From: Acidimicrobiales bacterium
Lineage (GTDB): Bacteria > Actinomycetota > Acidimicrobiia > Acidimicrobiales > Acidimicrobilacustridaceae
Assembly (NCBI GenBank): GCA_025455885.1
Contig: JALOLR010000010.1
Span: 1 to 64,000, forward strand
Reading direction: 5' to 3'
DNA: 64,000 nt
Position 1 is the stretch's first letter; each line of letters starts with the position of its first letter. Shown here piece after piece: positions 30,618 to 43,850 of the stretch. Below the pieces are notes generated by a model. The model had not been told where the DNA came from. It was given only the letters and a program-made list of their open reading frames with translations, and ran no database searches. A program made the position numbers and the translations under genes.

Positions 30618-31847
30618 CTACGTGACCGCGCCGGACGCCCGGAGGGCGGCGATGCGGTCGGCGTCGTAGCCGAGCAGCTCGCTCAGGACCTCGTCGGTGT
30701 GCTGGCCGGTGGTCGGGGCCATCCCCGGGTCGGGGAGCTCGGCGCCGACGAGCTTGACGGGGCTCGGGAGCATGTCGGCCCCGTGGGTCTCCTTCGGGAG
30801 CCACGGCATGCGGGCCTTGAAGTGCGGGTCGTCGGCGAGGGTCCGGGGCGTGTTGACCGGAGCCAGGAGGGCGTCGTTCTCGGCTGCCCACGCCATCCAC
30901 TCGTCGGAGGTCTTGGTGAGGAAGATGTCGCGCAGCTCGGCCTGCAGCTCCCGGTTGCCGCGGGCGTGGTCGGCGTACTTCGAGCCGGGGTAGCGCTCGA
31001 ACAGGTCGGGCCGCCCGATGTTCTCGCAGAAGCTCTTCCAGAAGGACTGCTCCGACGACATGAACAGGATGTGCCCGTCGGCGCTGTCGTACATCTGGTA
31101 CCGGACGCCCTCCTTCATGCCGCCGGTGCCCGGGGCACGGCGCTCGTAGCCGTCGGCCTTGTTGCCGGTGACCTCGGACTCGGGCCGCTCGTAGGCCCGG
31201 TAGGTCTCGCTGCGCAGCCAGTCCATGGCCGCCGCGGCGTCGGCCTGGGCGATCTCCATCTGGCACCCCTCGCCGGTGGCCTGGGCCTTCACGATCCCGG
31301 CGAGGATCCCCATGGCCCCCATCACCGGGGCGGCGTTGATGCCCACCGAGAGGTGCTCGGGGATGTAGCAGAAGCCTTCTTCGTCGTAGGCGGGCGACAC
31401 GATGCCGGCCCACGTGTCGTAGGCGATCCCGTGCGACGGCAGGTCCTTGTAGGGGCCGGTCATGCCGTAGCCGGAGATGGTCATGAAGACGATCTTCGGG
31501 TTGACGGCCTTCAGGTCGTCGTAGCCGAGGCCCCGGCGGGCCAGGGCGCCGGGGCGCATGGCCTCGACGACCGCGTCGGCGGTGCGGGCCAGCTCGCGGA
31601 AGACCTCCACGCCCTCGGGCGTGCGCAGGTCGATGGCGATGCTGCGCTTGCCGCGGTTGGCGTGCAGGAAGAGCAGCGAGGTGCCCTCGACGATCGGCCA
31701 GGTCATCTCGCGCCCGTAGTCCCCGGCCGGCGGCTCGACCTTGATGACCTCGGCGCCGAGGTCGACGAGGGGCTGGGTGATGGCGGCGGGTCCGAGCATC
31801 GAGGCCTCGAGGATGCGGACGCCGGCGAGCGGGGCGGTTGAGGTCAT
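30618..31847 (-). CDS. CaiB/BaiF family CoA transferase
   Basis: A 409-residue family III CoA transferase, moving CoA between a carboxylic acid and an acyl-CoA. PLAGVRILEASMLGPAAITQPLVDLGAEVIKVEPPAGDYGR is the family N-terminus. LHANRGKRSIAIDLRTPEG, ADAVVEAMRPGALARRGLGYDDLKAVNPKIVFMTISGYGMTGPY and the C-terminal PSPVKLVGAELPDPGMAPTTGQHTDEVLSELLGY also match. ATG 31847 was chosen at the conserved start, with CAGATT 6 nt upstream. The substrate is unknown. With the ACAD, SDR and crotonase genes it points to acyl-CoA catabolism. Confidence 0.9.
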   Translation of the reverse strand: MTSTAPLAGVRILEASMLGPAAITQPLVDLGAEVIKVEPPAGDYGREMTWPIVEGTSLLFLHANRGKRSIAIDLRTPEGVEVFRELARTADAVVEAMRPGALARRGLGYDDLKAVNPKIVFMTISGYGMTGPYKDLPSHGIAYDTWAGIVSPAYDEEGFCYIPEHLSVGINAAPVMGAMGILAGIVKAQATGEGCQMEIAQADAAAAMDWLRSETYRAYERPESEVTGNKADGYERRAPGTGGMKEGVRYQMYDSADGHILFMSSEQSFWKSFCENIGRPDLFERYPGSKYADHARGNRELQAELRDIFLTKTSDEWMAWAAENDALLAPVNTPRTLADDPHFKARMPWLPKETHGADMLPSPVKLVGAELPDPGMAPTTGQHTDEVLSELLGYDADRIAALRASGAVT

Positions 31848-31853
31848 CCCGAC

Positions 31854-31859
31854 AATCTG
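31854..31859 (-). promoter_or_regulatory. Weak -10-like element of CoA transferase gene
   Basis: CAGATT, 6 nt before the ATG at 31847, at the right position but with C in place of the first T. Confidence 0.25.
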
Positions 31860-31990
31860 ACACACCCTCAGATCGGCGGCACACCCCATCGGCCGGTGCC
31901 GCTGCGAGCCGGGCTCCGGTGCGCCGGCCTTCCCGGGATGGGGCATGATGGGCGGGCCGTCAGACGAGCCGGACCAACGAGGGGATCATC

Positions 31991-32185
31991 ATGCGAGTCG
32001 TCGTCGATTTCGACCTGTGCGAGAGCAACGCAATCTGCATGGGCATCGCGCCCGAGGTGTTCGAGGTGCGTGATGACGACTTCCTCTACGTGCTCGACGA
32101 GACGCCCCCGGAATCGATGAGGGCCAAGCTCGAGGAAGCGGTGCAGCGCTGCCCGAAGCAGGCGATCTCGATCGCGGAGGACTGA
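31991..32185 (+). CDS. 3Fe-4S-type ferredoxin
   Basis: A 64-residue ferredoxin. Cys10 and Cys16 (CESNAIC) with Cys54 (RCPKQA) supply three ligands. The middle position of the usual CxxCxxC is Asn13, as in the 3Fe-4S ferredoxins that feed cytochromes P450. MGIAPEVFEVRDD is the typical connecting segment. ATG 31991 has AGGGG about 6 nt before it. The reductase gene follows at 40 bp, so the pair is an electron-transfer unit. No P450 gene is in the window, so the acceptor must be encoded elsewhere. Confidence 0.88.
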   Translation: MRVVVDFDLCESNAICMGIAPEVFEVRDDDFLYVLDETPPESMRAKLEEAVQRCPKQAISIAED

Positions 32186-32225
32186 GCGGTCACGATCCCC
32201 ACCCACGAGGCGGGGCCCGTGACCC

Positions 32226-33458
32226 ATGGATGACTCGATCGCCGTCGTCGGCGCGTCGCTGGCCGGCCTGCACGCGGCGCGGACCCTCCGCCACGAGGGG
32301 TTCGGCGGGCGGTTGACCGTCGTCGACGCCGACCCCCACACGCCCTACGACCGCCCTCCGCTCTCGAAGCAGGTCCTCACCGGGGACTGGGGGATCGACC
32401 GCATCGTCCTGCCCGCCGCCACCGAGGACCTCGATCTCGAGTGGCAACTCGGTTGCCGGGCGGTGGCGCTCGACGCCGCCACCCGTCGCCTGAGCCTCGA
32501 CGGCCCGGGCGCGACGACGACGGAGGAGTTCGGACAGGTCGTCGTCGCCACCGGCGCCGCGGCCCGTCGCCTCCCGGGCACCGAGGGCATCGCCGGCATC
32601 CACGTGCTGCGTGATCTCGACGACGCGGTGGCCGTCCGTGAGGCCCTCGACGGCGGAGCGGCCCGGGTGGTCGTGATCGGTGCCGGCTTCATCGGCGCCG
32701 AGGTGGCGGCGAGCTGTCGGCACCGCGACCTCGCGGTCACGGTCGTGGAGGCCCTGCCCGTCCCGCTCGAGCGGGCCCTGGGCGCCGAGATGGGCGCGGT
32801 GTGCGCCCGCCTCCACGAGCACCACGGCGTCGACCTGCGGCTCGGTACCGGGGTCCAGGGGTTCGAGACCGACACGGCGCCCGACGGCGCCGAGCGGGTC
32901 CGGGCGGTGGTCCTCGCCGACGGCTCGACCGTCGACGCCGACCTGGTCGTCGTCGGCATCGGCGTCGCGGTGAACACCGGCTGGCTCGAGGGATCCGGGC
33001 TCCGCCTCGACGACGGCGTCGTCACCGACGAGACGCTCCTGGCCGCCCCGGGGGTCGTCGCCGCCGGCGACGTGGCCCGGTACCCCAGCGCCCGGTTCGG
33101 CCAGCCCCTGCGCGTCGAGCACTGGGAGCACGCCATCAGTGGTGGGGAGGCCGCCGCCCACCGGCTGCTGGCCGAGCGCGCCGGCACGGCACCGGCGGTG
33201 TTCGACCCCGTGCCCTGGTTCTGGAGCGACCAGTACGACCGCAAGATCCAGCTCGCCGGCCGTCCCGGTCCGGGCGACGAGGTGGCCGTCGTGCACGGCA
33301 GCACCGACGAGTTCCGGTTCGTGGCGCTCTACCGCCGGGGAGACCGCCTCGTCGGCGTCCTCGGCATGAACCGACCGCGCCACGTGATGCAACTGCGGGC
33401 GCTGCTCGAGGAGGACGCCGACTGGGACGCAGCCCTCGAACGGGCGGCGGCGCTGTGA
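32226..33458 (+). CDS. FAD/NAD-dependent ferredoxin reductase
   Basis: A 410-residue reductase of the rhodocoxin/putidaredoxin reductase type, passing electrons from NAD(P)H to ferredoxin. The FAD dinucleotide motif is in AVVGASLAGLHAARTLR near the N-terminus, TPYDRPPLSK is the conserved FAD-contact segment, the NAD motif is VVVIGAGFIGAEVA (about 152-165), and APGVVAAGDVARYP is the third family motif. The C-terminal 90 residues form the reductase-C domain (FWSDQYDRKIQLAG). It is paired with the ferredoxin gene upstream, and its stop overlaps the Nudix start (GTGA). Confidence 0.92.
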   Translation: MDDSIAVVGASLAGLHAARTLRHEGFGGRLTVVDADPHTPYDRPPLSKQVLTGDWGIDRIVLPAATEDLDLEWQLGCRAVALDAATRRLSLDGPGATTTEEFGQVVVATGAAARRLPGTEGIAGIHVLRDLDDAVAVREALDGGAARVVVIGAGFIGAEVAASCRHRDLAVTVVEALPVPLERALGAEMGAVCARLHEHHGVDLRLGTGVQGFETDTAPDGAERVRAVVLADGSTVDADLVVVGIGVAVNTGWLEGSGLRLDDGVVTDETLLAAPGVVAAGDVARYPSARFGQPLRVEHWEHAISGGEAAAHRLLAERAGTAPAVFDPVPWFWSDQYDRKIQLAGRPGPGDEVAVVHGSTDEFRFVALYRRGDRLVGVLGMNRPRHVMQLRALLEEDADWDAALERAAAL

Positions 33459-33961
33459 GCGACGCCGACCCCGACGAGGAGATGGTCGAGATGCTCGACG
33501 ACCTCGGCCAGGTGGTCTCGCTCGTCACGCGCCGGGAGATGCGCGAGCGCAACCTGTTGCACCGGGCGGTCTTCGTCGCGGTGGTCAACGGGTCCGACGA
33601 GATCCTCGTGCACCGGCGAGCCCCCTGGAAGGACATCTGGCCGGACGCCTGGGACATCGCCGTGGGCGGCATCGTCACCCCCGGGGAGGCCTGGGAGGCC
33701 GCCGCGGCGCGCGAGCTGGTCGAGGAGACGGGGGTCACCGTCGAACTCGGCTACCTCGGTGAGGGGGAGTACTCCGACGGCGAGGTGCGGGAGCTCGCCC
33801 GCGTGTACCACGCCCGCTCGGAAGGGCCCTTCACCTTCGTCGACGGCGAGATCGTCGAGGCGGCGTGGGTCCCGATCGCGCAGCTGCGGGAGTGGCTCGT
33901 TGGCCGGGCGGTCTGTCCTGACAGCATCGCCCTGGTCCTGCCCCGCCTCGACGCACCGTGA
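33455..33961 (+). CDS. Nudix hydrolase, IPP-isomerase-like subgroup
   Basis: A 168-residue Nudix protein. GGIVTPGEAWEAAAARELVEETGV is a full Nudix box. The preceding NLLHRAVFVAVVN...ILVHRRAPWKDIWPDAWDIAVGG resembles YfcD and isopentenyl diphosphate isomerase-like Nudix proteins. GTG 33455 overlaps the reductase TGA. It is unrelated in sequence outside the box to the Nudix gene at 23295. The substrate is not determined. Confidence 0.9.
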   Translation: MSDADPDEEMVEMLDDLGQVVSLVTRREMRERNLLHRAVFVAVVNGSDEILVHRRAPWKDIWPDAWDIAVGGIVTPGEAWEAAAARELVEETGVTVELGYLGEGEYSDGEVRELARVYHARSEGPFTFVDGEIVEAAWVPIAQLREWLVGRAVCPDSIALVLPRLDAP

Positions 33962-33971
33962 GGGGAGCGCC

Positions 33972-34613
33972 GTGAACGCCACGGCGTTCCTCCTGCTCTC
34001 GATCACCGTCGTCGTGGTGGCCCTCGACTGGCTCGCCGTGGCGACAGGCCGGCGGCCGGCGGAGCTGGTGCTCAAGCCGTTGGCCATGGTCGGGCTGCTC
34101 GGCGTCGCCCTGGCGATCGACGCGTCCGATCCGGCGGCGCGATGGGCCGTCGTGGTCGCCGTGGTGTTGTCGCTGGTGGGCGACGTGTGCCTCATGGTGC
34201 GACGCGACCTCTTCGTGCCCGGCCTGGCCGCGTTCCTCCTCGCCCACCTCGCCTACATCGTCGCCTTCGTCGTGGTCGGTGCCTGGGGATCGGGGCTCCT
34301 GGTCGGGGCGGCCGTCGTCGCGGTGGCGGTGGTGGTGGTCGGGCCCCGGATCCTTCGGGGCGCGGCGGCCGAGTCGCCGGCGCTGCGGGTGCCGGTCACG
34401 GCGTACCTCGTCGCGATCTCCGCCATGGTCGTGCTGGCCTTCGGGACGGGCTCGGTCACGGTCGTCGCCGGCGCCGTGCTCTTCTACCTGAGCGACGCCC
34501 TCATCGGCTGGACGCGGTTCGTCCGCGACCTGGAACGGGGCCGGCTCGCGGTGATGGTCACCTACCACCTCGGTCAGATCCTCCTCGTCCTCGGGATCCT
34601 CCTCGCGGCGTGA
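33972..34613 (+). CDS. YhhN-family membrane protein (lysoplasmalogenase-like)
   Basis: A 213-residue polytopic membrane protein with about eight helices. SLVGDVCLM and FYLSDALIGWTRFV...YHLGQILLVLG match conserved polar segments of the YhhN/TMEM86 family, whose animal members hydrolyse lysoplasmalogens. Bacterial function is mostly unknown. GTG 33972 has AGGGGAG about 5 nt upstream and follows the Nudix stop by 10 bp, so it is probably the last gene of the ferredoxin operon. Confidence 0.82.
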   Translation: MNATAFLLLSITVVVVALDWLAVATGRRPAELVLKPLAMVGLLGVALAIDASDPAARWAVVVAVVLSLVGDVCLMVRRDLFVPGLAAFLLAHLAYIVAFVVVGAWGSGLLVGAAVVAVAVVVVGPRILRGAAAESPALRVPVTAYLVAISAMVVLAFGTGSVTVVAGAVLFYLSDALIGWTRFVRDLERGRLAVMVTYHLGQILLVLGILLAA

Positions 34614-34621
34614 GCGCTCCG

Positions 34622-34627
34622 TAGGCT
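34622..34627 (+). promoter_or_regulatory. Candidate -10 element of glutamate-synthase-like gene
   Basis: TAGGCT, 7 nt before the ATG at 34635, lying only 8 bp after the YhhN stop. It could allow separate expression. Confidence 0.45.
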
Positions 34628-34634
34628 CCTGATC

Positions 34635-36212
34635 ATGTGGTGGCTCGTCGCGCTCGCGGTCGTCGTGGTCCTCCTCGTCGCGGTCGCCGTCTACGACCTC
34701 GTCCAGCGTCGCCACGCCATCCTGCGCAACTTCCCGGTCATCGGGCACCTCCGCTTCATCCTGGAGTCGATCGGCCCCGAGGTCCGCCAGTACATCGTCA
34801 CCGACAACGACCAGGAGCGTCCCTTCAGCCGCGACCAGCGGCGGTGGGTGTACACGTCGTCCAAGGCGGGGAACACCTACTTCGGCTTCGGCACCGACAA
34901 CAACCTCGACATCGCCGAGAACTACCTCGTCATCAAGCACGCCGCGTTCCCGCTCCCGGCGCCGCCCGGCGAGCCCGTCCACCCCGACCCCGACGTGCCG
35001 CTCCCGTGCGCCAAGGTCCTCGGTCGGGCCCGCGGTCGTCGGCACGCCTTCCGACCCGACTCGGTCGCCAACATCTCGGCCATGAGCTTCGGCTCGCTCA
35101 GCGCCCGCGCCGTCGAGGCGTTGAACCGCGGCGCGGCGATGGCGCACGCGTTGCAGACCACCGGCGAGGGGGGCATCTCCGAACACCATCGCCACGGGGG
35201 CGAGCTCATCTGGCAGATCGGCACCGGCTACTTCGGGTGCCGCGACGAACGTGGCGACTTCGACCTTGCCCGCCTCGTCGACGCGGCGGCGGGAGCGCCG
35301 GTGCGGGCCATCGAGATCAAGTTGAGCCAGGGTGCCAAGCCGGGCCTCGGCGGGATGTTGCCCGGCGCCAAGGTGACGCCCGAGATCGCCGCCATCCGCG
35401 GCGTCCCGGTGGGCAAGGACTGCCTGAGCCCTGCGGCGCACCGGGCCTTCTCCGACGTCGACGGGCTCCTGGAGCTCCTCGAACGGATCGCCGACGCGAC
35501 CGGACTGCCCGTCGGGATCAAGTCCGCCGTCGGTGAGGGCGCGTTCTGGGAGGACCTCGCCCTGCGCATGGTGCGCACCGGGACGGGCCCCGACTTCGTG
35601 GTGATCGACGGTGGGGAGGGCGGCACCGGCGCGGCGCCGCTCACGTTCTCCGACCACGTGTCGCTGCCGTTCCGGTGGGGCTTCTCGCGCGTGTACCGGA
35701 CGTTCCGGGAGCAGGGCCTCACCGACGACCTGGTCCTCGTCGGTTCGGGGAAGCTGGGGTTGCCGGAGAACGCCCTGTCGGCGATGGCGATGGGCGCCGA
35801 CATGGTGAACGTCGGTCGCACCGCCATGTTCTCGATCGGGTGCATCCAGGCCCAGCGCTGTCACACCGATCGCTGCCCCGTCGGGGTCGCCACCCAGTCC
35901 CCCCGCCTCCAACGCGGGCTCGACCCCGACCTCAAGTCGGTCCGGTGCGCCAACTACCTGGCGTCGTTGCGCTTCGAGCTCGTCCGCCTCGCCCGGGCCT
36001 GCGGCGTGTGCCACCCGGCCCTCGTCCCCGCCGAGCGTCTCGAGCTCCTCCAGGACCGTTGGCAGTCGGTGCCGCTCCCCGACGTCGTCGGCTACGCGCA
36101 GGGCTGGGGGTTGCCGCCGGCGTCGGACCGCGCCGAGATCACCCGGGTCATGGCCGATCTGGCCCGACGGCGCCCGGCGACGACCTCCGACGGGCCGGCC
36201 GGGCGGTCGTGA
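34635..36212 (+). CDS. Membrane-anchored glutamate-synthase-like FMN protein
   Basis: A 525-residue protein. An N-terminal membrane helix (WWLVALAVVVVLLVAVAVYDLV) precedes the FMN-binding domain of glutamate synthase. Matching segments are SFGSLSARAVEALNRGAAMA, EIKLSQGAKPGLGGMLPGAKV and VVIDGGEGGTGAAPLTFSDHVSLP. The 3Fe-4S cluster motif is intact: CIQAQRCHTDRCPVGVATQ gives C-x5-C-x4-C. There is no glutaminase domain, so it is not a complete GOGAT. The reaction of these stand-alone proteins is not settled. Confidence 0.88.
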   Translation: MWWLVALAVVVVLLVAVAVYDLVQRRHAILRNFPVIGHLRFILESIGPEVRQYIVTDNDQERPFSRDQRRWVYTSSKAGNTYFGFGTDNNLDIAENYLVIKHAAFPLPAPPGEPVHPDPDVPLPCAKVLGRARGRRHAFRPDSVANISAMSFGSLSARAVEALNRGAAMAHALQTTGEGGISEHHRHGGELIWQIGTGYFGCRDERGDFDLARLVDAAAGAPVRAIEIKLSQGAKPGLGGMLPGAKVTPEIAAIRGVPVGKDCLSPAAHRAFSDVDGLLELLERIADATGLPVGIKSAVGEGAFWEDLALRMVRTGTGPDFVVIDGGEGGTGAAPLTFSDHVSLPFRWGFSRVYRTFREQGLTDDLVLVGSGKLGLPENALSAMAMGADMVNVGRTAMFSIGCIQAQRCHTDRCPVGVATQSPRLQRGLDPDLKSVRCANYLASLRFELVRLARACGVCHPALVPAERLELLQDRWQSVPLPDVVGYAQGWGLPPASDRAEITRVMADLARRRPATTSDGPAGRS

Positions 36213-36250
36213 CCGTTCCCGCCCCGGTCTCGGCGGACGGGGTGACCGAC

Positions 36251-36256
36251 TAGAAA
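36251..36256 (+). promoter_or_regulatory. Candidate -10 element of glgE operon
   Basis: TAGAAA, 6 nt before the ATG at 36263. The last base differs from TANNNT. It is the only promoter-like signal found before the four-gene glucan operon. Confidence 0.35.
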
Positions 36257-36262
36257 GTCCCC

Positions 36263-38305
36263 ATGAGCCCCGGCGCTCCCCCCCGTGTCGTCGTCGCCGA
36301 GGTCTCCCCCCGGATCGACGGCGGGCGTCATCCCGTCAAGCGCGTCGAGGGCGAGCCCGTCGTCGTCGGGGCCACGGTGTTCGCCGACGGCCACGACGTC
36401 CTCCACGTGGTCCTCAGCCACCGTCCGCCCGGTTCGAGCCGGTGGGTCGATGTCCCCATGATCCCGGTGAACCCGGGACTCGACCGATGGGAGGCGACGT
36501 TCGTCCCCGTGGACCAGGGCACACACCCCTACAAGGTGCTCGGCTGGATCGACGGCTTCGCGACCTGGGCCCACGGGACGTCCCGCAAGCTCGAGGCCGG
36601 CCAGGCCGTCGACTCCGAGCTCCTCGCCGGTGCCGCCCTGCTCGAGGCCGACGCCGAGGGAGCACCGCGACGCGACGCCGCGCTCCTGAAGGAGGCGGCC
36701 GCCCGGTTGCGTTCCGGCGACCTGAGCGACCTCACCGACCCCGGCAGCGACGACCGGCCCTCCGCCGCCACGCTGCACCGCCGTCGGTTGCGGCGGGCCG
36801 ACGCAGGGTCGGGTCCCGTCGTCGAGGTGGTCGTCGAGCGCGAGCGGGCGCTGTTCAGCACGTGGTACGAGCTGTTCCCCCGTTCGACGTTCGTCACCGG
36901 GCCCACTGCGGCCGACGAGTCCGCACCGCTGCGCCACGGCACGCTGCGCGGCGTCGCGGAGCAGCTCGACCGGATCGCCGAGATGGGGTTCGACGTCTTG
37001 TACCTGCCGCCCGTGCACCCCATCGGCACCTCCTTCCGCAAGGGGCCGGAGAACGCCGAGACAGCCGGACGCGGCGATCCGGGGAGCCCGTGGGCGATCG
37101 GCTCCTCCGCCGGGGGCCACACCTCCGTGCACCCCGAGCTCGGCACCCTCGAGGACCTCCACCACCTCGTCGAGGCGGCTGCGGCGACGGGCGTCGAGAT
37201 CGCCCTCGACCTGGCGTTCCAGTGCTCTCCCGACCATCCCTGGGTCACCGAGCACCCCGAGTGGTTCGCCCACCGCCCCGACGGCACGATCCAGTACGCC
37301 GAGAACCCGCCCAAGCGCTACCAGGACATCTATCCGCTCGACTTCTCCGGGTCGGCGTGGCGCGAGCTCTGGGAAGCGCTGCTCGAGGTCGCCGAGTTCT
37401 GGATGGACCGGGGGATCCGGATCTTCCGGGTCGACAACCCCCACACCAAGCCCTTCGCCTTCTGGGAGTGGTTCATCGCCCAGCTGCGCCGACGCGACCC
37501 GGAGGTGGTGCTGCTGTCGGAGGCCTTCAGCCGTCCCGCGATCATGGCCGAGCTGGCGAAGGTCGGGTTCACCCAGAGCTACACGTACTTCACGTGGCGC
37601 ACGACCAAGGCCGAGCTCACCGACTACGCCCGGGAGGTCACCACCGGGCCGGGAGCCGACGCGTCCCGGCCGAACTTCTGGCCGAACACCCCGGACATCC
37701 TGGCTTGGCACCTCCAGGGTGCCAGCCGGGCGATGTTCGCGCTCCGCCACCTCCTCGCCGCCACCCTGAGTGCCAGCTACGGCGTCTACGGCCCGGCCTT
37801 CGAGCTGTGCGAGAACGTCCCGGCGGGCAACGGCAAAGAGGAGTACGGGCGGTCCGAGAAGTACGAGCTGCGCCGTTGGGAGCTCGACGCCGACCCGAGT
37901 CTCCGTGACCAGCTGACCAGGGTGAACCGGGTCCGCCACGAGTGCCTCGCGCTGCACACGAACCGCACCCTGCGGTTCCACCACGCCCCCAACGACCAGG
38001 TGCTGGCGTACTCGAAGACCACCCACGACGGCCCCGACCCCGATCCGGCCCGGCCGGCGCGCAATCCCGTGCTCGTGGTGGTCAACCTCGACGACCGCGA
38101 GGTCCAGCGGGCCACGCTCGAGCTCGACCTCGCGTCCCTCGGCATCGACCCCTCCCGACCGTTCCACGCCCTCGACCTGCTGACCGGACGCCGCTTCGCG
38201 TGGGAGGGTGCACATCCCTTCGTCGAACTGGACCCGGAACGCCAGCCCGGCCACCTCCTGCGGATCAGCCAGCCCCCCGCCGACGGGACCGACCCCCGCC
38301 CCTGA
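36263..38305 (+). CDS. glgE: Alpha-1,4-glucan:maltose-1-phosphate maltosyltransferase GlgE
   Basis: A 680-residue GH13 enzyme that adds maltosyl units from maltose 1-phosphate to the non-reducing end of alpha-1,4-glucan. The N-terminal domain (about 1-190) starts [20 protein letters not shown], typical of GlgE. The catalytic domain has the nucleophile Asp391 in [10 protein letters not shown] and acid/base Glu420 in LLSEAFSRP. The 29-residue spacing equals that of Streptomyces Glg[15 protein letters not shown] and SYTYFTWR are further signatures. ATG 36263 matches the family start. It is the first gene of the operon with the TreS-maltokinase fusion that makes its substrate, 53 bp downstream. 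Confidence 0.95.
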   Translation: MSPGAPPRVVVAEVSPRIDGGRHPVKRVEGEPVVVGATVFADGHDVLHVVLSHRPPGSSRWVDVPMIPVNPGLDRWEATFVPVDQGTHPYKVLGWIDGFATWAHGTSRKLEAGQAVDSELLAGAALLEADAEGAPRRDAALLKEAAARLRSGDLSDLTDPGSDDRPSAATLHRRRLRRADAGSGPVVEVVVERERALFSTWYELFPRSTFVTGPTAADESAPLRHGTLRGVAEQLDRIAEMGFDVLYLPPVHPIGTSFRKGPENAETAGRGDPGSPWAIGSSAGGHTSVHPELGTLEDLHHLVEAAAATGVEIALDLAFQCSPDHPWVTEHPEWFAHRPDGTIQYAENPPKRYQDIYPLDFSGSAWRELWEALLEVAEFWMDRGIRIFRVDNPHTKPFAFWEWFIAQLRRRDPEVVLLSEAFSRPAIMAELAKVGFTQSYTYFTWRTTKAELTDYAREVTTGPGADASRPNFWPNTPDILAWHLQGASRAMFALRHLLAATLSASYGVYGPAFELCENVPAGNGKEEYGRSEKYELRRWELDADPSLRDQLTRVNRVRHECLALHTNRTLRFHHAPNDQVLAYSKTTHDGPDPDPARPARNPVLVVVNLDDREVQRATLELDLASLGIDPSRPFHALDLLTGRRFAWEGAHPFVELDPERQPGHLLRISQPPADGTDPRP

Positions 38306-38358
38306 ACCACCCCGCCACATCCCACCTTCCGCCCCCCCAACGCCCCCGGGATCACGCG

Positions 38359-41726
<3,368 letters not shown>

Positions 41727-41730
<4 letters not shown>

Positions 41731-43850
41731 CCGAGGACGGCCTCGGCGAGCTGGGTCGGCTGGCCGAGGCGGCCGGCGTCCAGACGTCCTACTGGGACAC
41801 CCGGGGAGGGCGCCACGTCGCCACGCCCGACGCAGTGGTGGCGGTGCTGTCCTCGTTGGGGGCGCCGATCGACCGACCCGACCGGCTCGACGACCTCCGC
41901 GCCGCCGTCGAGCTCGAGGGCGTCGACCTCCTCGAGCCCGTCGTCGTGCACTGGGTCGACGGGCAGGCCGTCGACGTCGACGTCTGCCGACCCCGTGGCG
42001 CCGCGGCCACCCCGGTGCGCTGGGTCGTCACCGTCGAGGACGGGGGGATCGTCGAGGGGGTGGTGGCCCCCGATGCCCGGCCCCCCGTCGCCGCGCGGGA
42101 GGCCGGCGGCCGCCCCCACGACGTGCACCGGATCGCCCTGGAAGGCACGGACCGCCTCCCGGCCGGGTACCACCGGCTGTTCGTCGAGGCCGACGGCCGC
42201 GGCCACGTCGCCACGCTCGTGGTCGCTCCCCGCCTCGTGGCCCAGCCGGCGCCGGCGGAGCGCACCTGGGGCGTGGTGGCACCGCTGTCGGCGCTGGCCG
42301 CCCCCCGTCCCACCGGTCCCGCGGTCGCCGACCTCGACGGGGTCGGCCGGTGGATCCACTCCCACGGCGGACGGATCGTGGCGACGCTGCCGATCCTGGC
42401 CGCCTACCTCGACGAGCCCTGCGACTTCAGCCCCTACACGCCGGTGAGTCGCCGATTCTGGAACGAGCTGTACCTCGACATCGAGGCCACACCCGAGCTC
42501 GCAGCCAGCCCCGAGGCCCGCGCCCTGGTCGACGCGCTCGTCCCGTCGAGCGACGCGGTGCGGTTCGACCACCGCGCCCACCATCTCCGGCTCCGCCCCG
42601 TCCTCGAGGCGCTCGCCCGGACGTTCTTCGCCGCACCGGCCTCCACCCGGGCACCGTTCGAGGAGTGGATGGCCGCCGATCCGACGGTGGGTGCCTACGC
42701 AGCCTTCCGCGCCGCCGGGGATCAGACGCGGACCGGCTGGCACGCCTGGGGGGTCGGCGCGGGACGACTGCCCGCCGGCGTCGAGGTCGACGGTGAGCTG
42801 GCGCGCTACCACCTCTACGTCCAGTGGACGATGCGCAACCAGCTCGCCGCCGTGGCCGGGCGGCTGGCCTCCCGCGACCAGCGGCTGTACCTCGACCTCC
42901 CGGTCGGCACCCACGGCGACGGCTTCGACACGTGGGCCGAGTCCCACCTCTACGGATGGGGGTGCGCGGTGGGGGCACCCCCCGACGACTTCTTCGGAGA
43001 GGGCCAGAACTGGGGGTTCCCCCCCACCAACCCGCGTGCCGCTCGGGCCGACGGGCACCGACAGCTCGTCGCCGCGCTGCGCCACCACATGCACGTCGCC
43101 GGGGTGTTGCGCCTCGACCACGTGATGGGCCTCGAGCGGCTCTACTGGGTGCCCGACGGGGCCCACGCCCGCGAGGGCGTGTACGTGCGCTACCCCCGTG
43201 AGGAACTGTTCGCCGTGCTCTGCGTCGAGTCGATGCGTCGCGACTGCCGGATCGTCGGCGAGGACCTCGGGACGGTGACCGACGAGATCCGCGAGGCGAT
43301 GACCCGGCACGGGCTGCTCGGGATGTACGTCAGCCAGTTCCGGCTGCCCGGCCACGACGCCACCGTGCCCGTCCCCGGTGATCGTCAGGTGGCAGCCATC
43401 GACACGCACGACACGCCCACGTTCGCCGGGTGGATGCAGGGTCTCGACATCGGGATCCGGAGGGCCACGGGCCAGATCGAGCCGGCGGAGGAGCACGATC
43501 GGTACGAGGAGCGACGCATCGACGTCGCCCGCCTCGTCGCGGCCCTGCGTCGCACCGGGAGGTTGGGCGCGGGTGACGAGGACGCCGACGCGGGGGTCGT
43601 CCTCGCCGCCCTGCTCGAGGAGCTCGCCGCCTCGCCGGCCGCCGCGCTGCTGGTGGGCATCGACGACCTGGTTCTCGACACCGAGGCCCAGAACGTGCCC
43701 GGCACGCCGCTCGACCGCCCGAACTGGGTACACATCCTCGACAGCTCCCTCGCCGACCTCGCCACCGATGACGAGGTGACCGCCCTGCTCCGACGGGTGC
43801 AGGGCGCTCGTCTGTCGGCTCATCAGCACGCTCTGGAGGACCCATCGTGA
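41727..43850 (+). CDS. malQ: 4-alpha-glucanotransferase (amylomaltase) MalQ
   Basis: A 707-residue GH77 enzyme that transfers alpha-1,4-glucan segments between chains. [20 protein letters not shown] holds the nucleophile Asp, [18 protein letters not shown] the acid/base Glu, and [16 protein letters not shown] the third acid. The N-terminal 300 residues ([31 protein letters not shown]) are the extended actinobacterial type. GTG 41727 overlaps the TreS-Mak TGA. Its own stop overlaps the glgB start the same way, so the three are translated as a coupled set. It may recycle short maltodextrins released in glucan synthesis. Confidence 0.93.

Noticed and set aside
36092-38320. 742-codon open frame on the minus strand opposite glgE
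   Set aside because: It is an antisense shadow of glgE, rich in Arg, Gly, His and Val with no domain. GlgE on the other strand has all its catalytic residues.
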